A stretch of 6,050 nt of DNA from Bacillota bacterium. GTDB taxonomy: Bacteria > Bacillota > Clostridia > Acetivibrionales > DSM-1351. Under the pieces are notes generated by a model. It did not search any database. It saw nothing but the letters and a program-made list of their open reading frames with translations, and was not told the DNA's origin. Position 1 is the stretch's first letter; every line of letters begins with the position of its first letter. Where the stretch lies: NCBI GenBank assembly GCA_023444055.1, contig JAEZRV010000077.1, positions 1 through 6,050 on the forward strand, read 5' to 3'. The translations under genes and the position numbers were made by a program. Below, piece by piece: positions 1-4,995 of the stretch.

Positions 1-514
1 ATTCGCTTATATTTTTAAAATCCCCAAAGGACAACTCACCATCCCTGACAAATATCTTTTCATTATTTACGTGAAGCTCTTCACGCAATACTTTTCTTGT
101 GTATTCGTTTTCTAAAAAGCATCCCAAATCCAAGCTTACTTCATAATGAATTAATAACTCATTTTCTATGAAATCTATAGAAAATAAAACAGGCTCAGAA
201 CATTTTGACGTATTATTAGGTATCAATTCCAATGTATTTGAAGCTTGATTCGGCGAAGATTGGTCTTCTGAATTTCTAATATGGCCCCTAAGTATAATAG
301 ATCTAAAAGTATCCATGGCACCAATAAGATTAGTTTTACCTGATGCATTAGGCCCATATATAACTGACGAACTCAATCCCTTTATACTTTTACCCTTTAT
401 CTTTTTAACTAGCAAGCTATAATCTAGCCCCTTTTGTTTAGGTGCAGCAGTCATAGAAAACACAGCTTCATCAACAAAAGACTTATAATTCTTAGTTTTG
501 AATTCTAAAATCAT
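1..514 (-). CDS. AAA15-family ATPase (COG1106-like), N-terminal part only
   Basis: The gene starts at the ATG at 512-514 and runs off the left edge, so only the first 171 residues are visible. The N-terminus (MILEFKTKNYKSFVDEAVFS) is the typical first strand and 'NYKSF' segment of ABC/SMC-like AAA15 ATPases, and residues 54-61 (GPNASGKT) form a clear Walker A motif followed by NLIGAM. Walker B and the signature motif would lie beyond the edge. A GGAG ribosome site (525-528) sits 10 nt upstream of the ATG. Members of this family act as the ATPase half of RloA/RloB-like, Abi-type and OLD-like defence modules, often with a nuclease or RloB-like partner encoded next to them; any such partner would be outside the window. 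A role in phage defence is inferred from family and neighbours, not shown. It follows the small XRE gene by 96 bp and could be controlled by it. Confidence 0.85.
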   Translation of the reverse strand, partial: MILEFKTKNYKSFVDEAVFSMTAAPKQKGLDYSLLVKKIKGKSIKGLSSSVIYGPNASGKTNLIGAMDTFRSIILRGHIRNSEDQSSPNQASNTLELIPNNTSKCSEPVLFSIDFIENELLIHYEVSLDLGCFLENEYTRKVLREELHVNNEKIFVRDGELSFGDFKNISE

Positions 515-546
515 ATTATTTTATCTCCATTTTGCAACTTTCACGC

Positions 547-581
547 AAAAAAATAATTAAATTACACAATTACTGTAATTT
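547..581 (-). terminator. AT-rich hairpin plus T-run between XRE gene and ATPase gene
   Basis: Two perfect 8-base arms (AAATTACA at 559-566 and TGTAATTT at 574-581) with a 7-base loop are followed on the minus strand, after a short AATTA spacer, by seven Ts (553-547). This has the layout of a weak intrinsic terminator or attenuator after the XRE gene. The stem has only one G-C pair per arm, so termination would be inefficient. The same inverted repeat could instead be an operator for the XRE protein, since it lies just upstream of the ATPase ribosome site. I see no convincing promoter between it and the ATPase start. Confidence 0.35.
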
Positions 582-610
582 CTTTTTAATCCATCAATCC
601 AAAGAATAAA

Positions 611-940
611 TTAATCAACTTTCCTAGTACTGTTATATAATCTTCGGTGAGCATAAAATATATCCAGCATATTACTAATAAATTTAAATCTATCCTCATT
701 AAATTCTGTAAGCAAAGACTCTTCAACTCGAATACTGCTTATAGCTGATGTTATTTCTTCTATTTTAATTCCTAAAATTTGAGCAATAGTAGATATACTT
801 GTAAATGAAATATCTATCAGCCCTTTTTCAAGTCTTGCATATTTCTGCCTTGAGCAATCCATCTTATCTGCAACGTGTTCCTGAGTTAACCCCTTTGCTT
901 CTCTCAAGCTCTTTATTCTTGATCCTAAAAGTTCATTCAT
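611..940 (-). CDS. small XRE/Cro-type helix-turn-helix regulator (109 aa)
   Basis: This is a single-domain XRE DNA-binding protein. Counting from the chosen start (MNELLGSRIKSLREAKGLTQ), residues 4-65 form the five-helix HTH: RIKSLREAKGLTQEHVADKM, then the recognition region CSRQKYARLEKG, then the ISTIAQILGI segment. A 35-45 residue acidic and then helical tail follows, ending in FKFISNMLDIFYAHRRLYN. A longer reading frame exists upstream (TTG at 971-973, ATG at 950-952). I prefer the ATG at 938-940 because it begins right at the HTH fold and has a weak GGGTG site upstream, whereas the other two have no ribosome site. The tail resembles that of the XRE protein encoded at 3682-4029, a type often paired with ImmA/IrrE peptidases, but no such peptidase gene is next to this one. 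Its likely target is its own promoter and perhaps the ATPase gene downstream (inference). Confidence 0.8.
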   Translation of the reverse strand: MNELLGSRIKSLREAKGLTQEHVADKMDCSRQKYARLEKGLIDISFTSISTIAQILGIKIEEITSAISSIRVEESLLTEFNEDRFKFISNMLDIFYAHRRLYNSTRKVD

Positions 941-961
941 GCTAGCACCCATTTCAATATT

Positions 962-967
962 ATTATA
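962..967 (-). promoter_or_regulatory. possible -10 box for the small XRE gene
   Basis: On the minus strand there is an exact TATAAT about 20 bases before the preferred start of the XRE gene. No good -35 box lies 16-18 bases further upstream. Transcription from here would give a leader of only about 15 nt. The box is perfect, but in such AT-rich DNA chance matches are common, so this is weak support. Confidence 0.3.
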
Positions 968-1040
968 CAGCAAAATTATTCAGAGCTTACTTTTTCACCA
1001 AAACCCCCGAAAGTACCAAACTTATACGTCAGATACTTAA

Positions 1041-1063
1041 AAGCATAGTTTGTTATCATGCTT
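1041..1063 (-). terminator. weak hairpin downstream of fic
   Basis: Arms AAGCAT (1041-1046) and ATGCTT (1058-1063) with an 11-base loop lie about 30 bases after the fic stop codon. On the minus strand the hairpin ends in a short TTTT run and then AAG. It is a modest intrinsic-terminator candidate; the short stem and short T-run make efficient termination doubtful, so some read-through into the XRE gene is possible. Confidence 0.25.
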
Positions 1064-1094
1064 GTTACATTTCATGTATTTGATGTGATTGGTT

Positions 1095-1826
1095 CTATTC
1101 CGGTATTATAGAGATATATTTATCAAGCTGTGCTTCTTCCAATTCCGCAATCATATTTATAAAATCATCTATAGTACCTTGGGCTGCATATTTATCTAAT
1201 GCATTGTAATAATCCAATCGGTTTTCTTTTGCTATAGAAATCGGTAAAAAACCATAGCTCATCAGTTGATAGTTCATAATCAGTCTTGATGCCCTGCCAT
1301 TGCCATCCTGAAACGGATGAATTCTAACAAATTCCGCATGTGTCCATGCTGCTAGTTCAATTGGATTCAAATCTTTCTTATACATTAAATCTGCAAAGAA
1401 ATTCGTTATCTGAATATACATTTCATTTCTTGCAGGTGGTGTGTGGCTGGCACCACTAATAAAAACCTCTTCATTTCTATAAATACCACCGACTATGATA
1501 TTCTCCATAATAAGTGCATCAATGTCTTTTACTATTTTTTCACTCAAAGGAAGCCCTTCTCGGATACATTGTTTCACATAACGGAAGGCTTTTCTATGGT
1601 TTACAACTTCGAATATTTCTCTAAGTGCTTTTCCACCAACTGAAATACCGTCTTCCAATACCACTTTTGTTTCAATAAGCGTAAGGGTATTTCCTTCTAT
1701 CGCAGTAGAGTTATGAGTAAATTCTACTTCAAACGCATTATTATAAGATTCAATTGTAACTTCATGAAGTGTACTTTTTCCATCTTCATACAATTTTTGC
1801 TTTTCTGATATTCTTTTAAAATCCAA
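1095..1826 (-). CDS. Fic-family protein adenylyltransferase, self-inhibited type (243 aa)
   Basis: Fic proteins usually transfer AMP from ATP to a hydroxyl side chain of a target protein. The core motif is complete at residues 170-178 (HPFQDGNGR): H170 is the catalytic base, D174 would hold the metal, and N176 and R178 bind phosphate. A substrate-binding flap is recognisable at about 116-131 (YRNEEVFISGASHTPP). Near the N-terminus, residues 40-45 (STAIEG) fit the inhibitory pattern [S/T]xxxE[G/N], where the glutamate (E44) blocks productive ATP binding. This places the protein among class II Fic enzymes, which carry their own inhibitor rather than a separate antitoxin. There is no C-terminal winged-helix extension, so it is a short version. 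The start is TTG (1824-1826), supported by a GAGG site 7 nt upstream; the nearby ATG at 1838-1840 is out of frame. The target protein cannot be told from the sequence. It stands alone between two intergenic gaps. Confidence 0.93.
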   Translation of the reverse strand: MDFKRISEKQKLYEDGKSTLHEVTIESYNNAFEVEFTHNSTAIEGNTLTLIETKVVLEDGISVGGKALREIFEVVNHRKAFRYVKQCIREGLPLSEKIVKDIDALIMENIIVGGIYRNEEVFISGASHTPPARNEMYIQITNFFADLMYKKDLNPIELAAWTHAEFVRIHPFQDGNGRASRLIMNYQLMSYGFLPISIAKENRLDYYNALDKYAAQGTIDDFINMIAELEEAQLDKYISIIPE

Positions 1827-1833
1827 GACTATG

Positions 1834-1837
1834 CCTC
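1834..1837 (-). promoter_or_regulatory. ribosome binding site fixing the TTG start of fic
   Basis: GAGG on the minus strand, 7 nt from the TTG codon at 1824-1826. It decides the start because no in-frame ATG is near and the first ATG upstream is in another frame. Confidence 0.6.
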
Positions 1838-1860
1838 ATTTCAAAGCTAACTTTATAATC

Positions 1861-1869
1861 ATTATAGCA
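1861..1869 (-). promoter_or_regulatory. extended -10 promoter element for fic
   Basis: On the minus strand TGCTATAAT matches the extended -10 consensus TGnTATAAT exactly, about 35 bases before the fic start. No strong -35 box accompanies it (TTACTA at 16 bp spacing is the best), which is normal for extended -10 promoters. It gives a leader of roughly 30 nt that includes the GAGG site. Confidence 0.55.
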
Positions 1870-2303
1870 TGCTGGTTACAAATAGTAAGACAGCAATTCA
1901 TATTATGGCTCTGTGAGAGTTACGAATCGGTAATCTGAATAGGGAAGAGTAGATAAGAAATAAAGAATACTATACAATCTATATAGAGTTTCCGTTAGTA
2001 GTCAACCCTTTTTTACTTCTGAAATATTAGAGAAAATATGCAGAGTATTAAAATAATAAATGACAATACTATTTTCATAAAATTCTGTAAGTATGTATCT
2101 GATTTTTTTAATGAAACTTCTATATTTTTAATATTTCGCCTTGTTTTTACACCTCTCTTCTCGGAAACGTGTAAATTTAGACTATTAAATCATACAAACG
2201 TGAAAAAGGGGAGGGGGGATTTGTTTGAAATTAAGCAAAAAATGATAATTTACAGCATGTATAAATCTTCTTTTGTAAGGTCTTTTAATAGTAAATTTTA
2301 TAT
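1867..2303. other. AT-rich gene-free region between the PIN gene and fic
   Basis: This stretch lies downstream of the three-gene operon and upstream of fic. I see no convincing gene. The plus-strand frame from 2038 to 2307 is 89 codons long but has poor ribosome signals and the composition of non-coding AT-rich DNA. Visible items are a second possible fic promoter (1978-2005), an inverted repeat TTTACAC/GTGTAAA (2146-2152 and 2169-2175, 16-base loop), and a striking plus-strand G-rich run (2208-2218) shaped like a strong ribosome site before a TTG-started 28-codon frame. No clear GC-rich terminator for the upstream operon was found. It may be leftover DNA from older insertions. Confidence 0.5.
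1978..2005 (-). promoter_or_regulatory. possible second, upstream promoter for fic
   Basis: The minus strand has TTGACT (2000-2005; 5 of 6 to consensus), a 16-base spacer and TATAGA (1978-1983; 4 of 6). It points toward fic and would give a leader of about 145 nt. The call rests on motif match only. Confidence 0.25.
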
Positions 2304-2873
2304 TTAATCTATTATTGGCCATATACTTTTATCGAAGGATTCAGCAGACTTACCTGCTAACCGCCACAGAACCTTTGCTTCTTTCCTTTTTAAACCTTCC
2401 AGCTTTCCATCACGAATCATTTCAATAATATCAACAATTCGGAGACAAGACAAATCGTTCATTCCAGCATTTAACACCTCATCAATAATTGTTTGCAAGT
2501 CCTTTTCATCCGTAGCAAAATAAGCAATAGACTTTGTTTTTGCCATTGAAATAGATGCTACTTCACCCCGGTTTTTATTTGGTCTTTCAGGATTAATCAT
2601 AACACTTGATAATGATAAAAAAGTAGCTTCATAAATCAATTTTTCTATATCATCAAGTTTTGATTCATCTAAAACTTCAGCAATACCATCAGAAATCAAC
2701 TTATCTATTTGTTCTTTTGCACATTTAGGTGATAGTATTTCGTTGTAAACAATAGTATGTATATACACTTTATCAGCAATAATTGGGAATAATTTTTCTA
2801 AATATCTGTATTTTTCGCTATTGCCAATCTTGATGCAAATATCTGCATCTACAATGATAGCATCAAATTTCAT
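2304..2873 (-). CDS. PIN-domain-like putative ribonuclease (189 aa), probable effector of the XRE-ImmA operon
   Basis: The protein has the scattered acidic residues of PIN-fold nucleases in the right order: D9/D11 in the first strand (AIIVDADICIK), E45 after the second helix (HTIVYNEIL), E104 in NRGEVASISMA, and D122 (with D125) in YFATDEKDL. PIN enzymes cut RNA with Mg2+ or Mn2+ held by three or four such acids, and many are toxins. The tail (about 150-189, ending KSIWPIID) is outside the core fold. Its ATG is only 3 bases beyond the stop of the peptidase gene, and its ribosome site (GGAGG) lies in that gene's last codons, so translation is probably coupled. Third position in a regulator-peptidase-nuclease operon suggests it is the effector; that is inference. 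The fold call rests on motif spacing, not on a search. Confidence 0.75.
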   Translation of the reverse strand: MKFDAIIVDADICIKIGNSEKYRYLEKLFPIIADKVYIHTIVYNEILSPKCAKEQIDKLISDGIAEVLDESKLDDIEKLIYEATFLSLSSVMINPERPNKNRGEVASISMAKTKSIAYFATDEKDLQTIIDEVLNAGMNDLSCLRIVDIIEMIRDGKLEGLKRKEAKVLWRLAGKSAESFDKSIWPIID

Positions 2874-2876
2874 AAG

Positions 2877-3698
2877 CTATTCCTCCATTATCTTATCGAG
2901 TTCTTCATCTGTTGGAGGAATGTAATCATCTTCTGTTTTTATATTCATTTGATCCAATGTAAGATTTGACATGCCAAGAATATACTCTAATTTTTGCACT
3001 GTAATTTTCTTACTTTCATAAAGTTGCATAGCGTTATCAACAAGAGTATCAAATACAATTTTATTTTCTCTGGCTGGAAGTGAAAAACCAAGACGTTTTC
3101 TCCATATTTTTATTTCATCGCTTGAATAGTTAATAAACACAGTAAATTCATCTTTAGAAAGCAATTCAACTTCATATAATCTTCTTAACATTGTTTTATA
3201 TGGTACAACAAACAAATGTGATAATTTAAGAATATCTTTTAAATCCAATTTGTTTTTATTTATTCCGTAGGTCCTGGTTTCTTGAAGTAAAAGCTCTTCA
3301 TTAATTAAAAATTCTGCTGCAAAACGATTTGCTATTAATTCATTTTCCTTCTGATTAAAACCATCTTCAATTTCTTCCACATCTGATTTTAAAATAACTT
3401 CACTTTCATTTTCAAACCATAAATGATACAATTCATGAGCTGCTGCAAATACCTGTTTATCATAATCTATTGCTGTATTAATCCATACAAAAGATCTCCC
3501 TTTTATTTTTTCAGAAAATCCCCATACTTCCTCATCTTCTATAGGGTAATACAAAACTTTATTTTGCAACTCTAAAATATGAAAAATTTGAATTCCAATT
3601 ACATCATTTAGCTTGTTATATTCAACCAGCTTTTGTCTTGCCTTACTTTTAATATTTTCAATTGTTTTATTGTCTAATTTGCTATTTAGCATTGGCAT
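2877..3698 (-). CDS. ImmA/IrrE-family zinc metallopeptidase (DUF955/COG2856-like), 273 aa
   Basis: Residues 85-94 (AAAHELYHLW) carry the HExxH zinc motif: H88 and H92 are metal ligands and E89 is the catalytic acid. The third ligand is most likely E120 (possibly E118) in the family segment ENELIANRFAAEFL. Family members such as Bacillus ImmA and Deinococcus IrrE cleave or inactivate an XRE-type repressor encoded next to them, releasing its targets on a stress signal. Here the partner is the XRE protein just upstream, whose gene overlaps this one by 17 bases. A C-terminal part (about 195-273), with a helical segment around 215-252 and an acidic end (TDEELDKIMEE), may sense the signal or bind the next protein. 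The ATG at 3696-3698 has its GAGG site only 3 nt away. The in-frame ATG two codons later (3690-3692) has a better 9 nt spacing and may be the true start, giving 271 residues. Confidence 0.9.
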   Translation of the reverse strand: MPMLNSKLDNKTIENIKSKARQKLVEYNKLNDVIGIQIFHILELQNKVLYYPIEDEEVWGFSEKIKGRSFVWINTAIDYDKQVFAAAHELYHLWFENESEVILKSDVEEIEDGFNQKENELIANRFAAEFLINEELLLQETRTYGINKNKLDLKDILKLSHLFVVPYKTMLRRLYEVELLSKDEFTVFINYSSDEIKIWRKRLGFSLPARENKIVFDTLVDNAMQLYESKKITVQKLEYILGMSNLTLDQMNIKTEDDYIPPTDEELDKIMEE

Positions 3699-4029
3699 AA
3701 TCCTCTAACATAATGATTTGGTCGATAACCGTTTTTATAAATTCAATTTTTTCTTTTGTCTTTTGGTTTTTCACACGACCCATAAAAGAGAAATTGTGTT
3801 CTACTCTTTGATTTCCATTCATGTTTAATAGACTATCTACCGGCACACTTAAGGTTGATGCAATCTGTGCAATTTCGGCAACATTAATCGCTTTTGCTCC
3901 TAAGATAATTTTACTCATAACCTGTTTCGAAATATTTAATTTATCCGCTAGATATTGTTGTGAAACATTTTTCTCAACCAATACAGATTGAATATTATCT
4001 CCTACCTGTTTAAAAAAATTATTTTCCAT
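3682..4029 (-). CDS. XRE-type helix-turn-helix repressor/antitoxin-like protein (115 aa)
   Basis: This is the first gene of the three-gene operon. Residues 8-68 form an XRE HTH: VGDNIQSVLVEKNVSQQYLADKL, a recognition region around NISKQVMSKIILGAK, then IAQIASTLSVPVDSLL. A polar linker (about 70-88) and a C-terminal helix with KEKIEFIKTVIDQIIMLEDY (about 92-111) follow; such a tail is a plausible contact or cleavage region for the metallopeptidase. The ATG at 4027-4029 has a GAGGTG site 7 nt upstream. The 3' end overlaps the peptidase gene, which points to coupled expression. A near-perfect promoter and an inverted repeat over its -35 box lie just upstream, so self-repression is likely. The DNA-binding role is well supported by the fold; the antitoxin role is inferred from gene order. 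Confidence 0.9.
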   Translation of the reverse strand: MENNFFKQVGDNIQSVLVEKNVSQQYLADKLNISKQVMSKIILGAKAINVAEIAQIASTLSVPVDSLLNMNGNQRVEHNFSFMGRVKNQKTKEKIEFIKTVIDQIIMLEDYANAK

Positions 4030-4064
4030 TTCATTTCACCTCTTAAAGTTTTCAATCTGATATT

Positions 4065-4093
4065 AGTATATGTTTTTATTATCTATATGTCAA
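4065..4093 (-). promoter_or_regulatory. strong sigma-A-type promoter of the XRE-ImmA-PIN operon
   Basis: The minus strand has TTGACA (4088-4093), exactly 17 bases of spacer, and TATACT (4065-4070), followed by a leader of about 30 nt with the GAGGTG ribosome site of the XRE gene. It matches 6 of 6 and 5 of 6 of the consensus at ideal spacing, the best promoter in the window. A promoter this strong in front of a putative toxin operon implies that it is normally repressed. Confidence 0.8.
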
Positions 4094-4105
4094 TGTTTTG
4101 TTGAC
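4089..4105. promoter_or_regulatory. inverted repeat over the -35 box, candidate operator
   Basis: Perfect arms GTCAA (4089-4093) and TTGAC (4101-4105) are separated by 7 bases (TGTTTTG), giving a 17-base dyad that covers five of the six -35 bases. Size and place are what an XRE dimer operator would show. The arms are short, and part of the match follows from the -35 sequence itself. Confidence 0.4.
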
Positions 4106-4452
4106 TGTTATCTTTATTTTTACAAATTCCATTGACCTCGATTGTAACAAACTACATTAACCAACAAAATACATATCCTAAAATTATAATCTCCAAAGTG
4201 CCTATAAATATTATCTTTCAAATTTTCAGAATTCTGACTGTATTATCTATAATTAAGAGCCATTTTCTTTCTTTTTTTATGTGTTAATAATTATCATTAA
4301 AACCCTTTCTATTTTATTCCACAGAAAGTAAATTTTTTGTTTTTCTTGAACACTTATTATTGTCATTATCCAGCATTAAAGTCGTATTCAATATTGTTCA
4401 TCAATACAAGATTGGAATTAACAACACCCTCAACTAAGTGAGCTTTTACAAA
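4106..4452. other. AT-rich gene-free region at the junction between the operon and the recombinase side
   Basis: No gene or gene remnant was recognised on either strand. The region contains a Fur-box-like sequence (4282-4296), a weak hairpin CTTTCT/AGAAAG (4305-4310 and 4323-4328, 12-base loop) and a 12-base palindrome (4226-4237). Base composition changes sharply at its right end: DNA to the left is very AT-rich, while coding DNA from 4453 rightward is clearly richer in G+C. This makes it the probable boundary zone of the mobile element, but no attachment site could be pinned down. Confidence 0.5.
4282..4296. promoter_or_regulatory. Fur-box-like 7-1-7 inverted repeat
   Basis: TGTTAAT-A-ATTATCA differs at one position from the 7-1-7 Fur box pattern TGATAATnATTATCA. 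Nothing around it looks iron-regulated: the nearest downstream start on the minus strand is the XRE gene about 250 bases away, which has its own promoter. Chance in AT-rich DNA is a real alternative. Confidence 0.25.
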
Positions 4453-4845
4453 TTACAACATCCTAAACTCAGCCTGCATTACTGCTTCTTCTTCTGAATG
4501 CCATAATGCCTCCATTTCTTCTCTGGTTGCAACCGGGAAGTCCTTTGGTTCTTTCTCTCCCTGCTGTATGGGTGCCAAATGAGGAATAATGTCTCTGCAC
4601 AGTTTCTGATTCGGACAGGTCATTATAAACCCGCCATATATGGATTCACAAATCAGCCTGTCACACATATCTGTCATAATAATCTTACCTGCTGTATAAG
4701 CATTCTTTCCGATAAAGTTTGCAATGTTCTCAGCAGTCATTGGAAACATATAATCAGTGTGCATTCCATTATCGCCTTTTTTATATACACAAGCATATCC
4801 AAGATTTCCGTATTCCTGTAATTCATATAATTCTTCTGTTGTCAT
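4453..4845 (-). CDS. conserved-looking protein of unknown function beside the recombinase (130 aa)
   Basis: I do not recognise a named domain. The chosen start is the ATG at 4843-4845 (MTTEELYELQEYGNLGYACV) with a GGAG site 7 nt upstream; the frame stays open to a GTG at 4897-4899, but that has no ribosome site. The protein appears soluble, with no signal peptide or membrane segment. It is acidic at both ends and rich in Met and Cys in the middle. Cysteines in CDRLICESIYGGFIMTCPNQKLC (about 75-97) could bind a metal or simply be structural. The tail (ATREEMEALWHSEEEAVMQAE) is helical and acidic. Codon use and base composition match the recombinase gene and differ from the genes to its left, so it probably belongs to the same mobile element. 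It lies 150 bases after the recombinase on the same strand. Confidence 0.75.
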   Translation of the reverse strand: MTTEELYELQEYGNLGYACVYKKGDNGMHTDYMFPMTAENIANFIGKNAYTAGKIIMTDMCDRLICESIYGGFIMTCPNQKLCRDIIPHLAPIQQGEKEPKDFPVATREEMEALWHSEEEAVMQAEFRML

Positions 4846-4995
4846 CTTCTCTCTCCACTTCATATTCATAATAATATTAAAAACAGTTTCTGCAAGCACA
4901 GAGTGTTGCTGATAGACATAGAAAAACCGCAGCTGCTATGTTGGCAGTTACGGTAATGGTGATTCCCATTAAATTTTACATATGCGCCTACCATT

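Noticed and set aside
1443..1643. Plus-strand 66-codon open frame inside fic
   Set aside because: It is antisense to a well-supported gene and has no ribosome site or recognisable protein features.
2038..2307. Plus-strand 89-codon open frame in the gap before fic
   Set aside because: Weak ribosome signal, very AT-rich, and a residue make-up (I, F, K, N, S) expected of random AT-rich DNA; only its last 28 codons after the G-rich run were kept as a question.
4226..4237. Perfect 12-base palindrome TCAGAATTCTGA
   Set aside because: Several palindromes of this length are expected by chance; it is not placed at a promoter or gene end.
4305..4328. Hairpin CTTTCT/AGAAAG with a 12-base loop, considered as a terminator for the 130-residue protein gene
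   Set aside because: Short AT-rich stem, long loop and poor T-run on the minus strand; the better T-run is on the plus strand, where there is no gene.
4118..4454. Direct repeat of 11 bases (TTTTACAAATT) at 4118-4128 and 4444-4454, considered as an element duplication
   Set aside because: Repeats of this length are expected by chance in a window this AT-rich, and the second copy runs into a stop codon of a normal gene.
4579..4821. Plus-strand 80-codon open frame opposite the 130-residue protein gene
   Set aside because: Antisense shadow of the minus-strand gene, with no start signals of its own.
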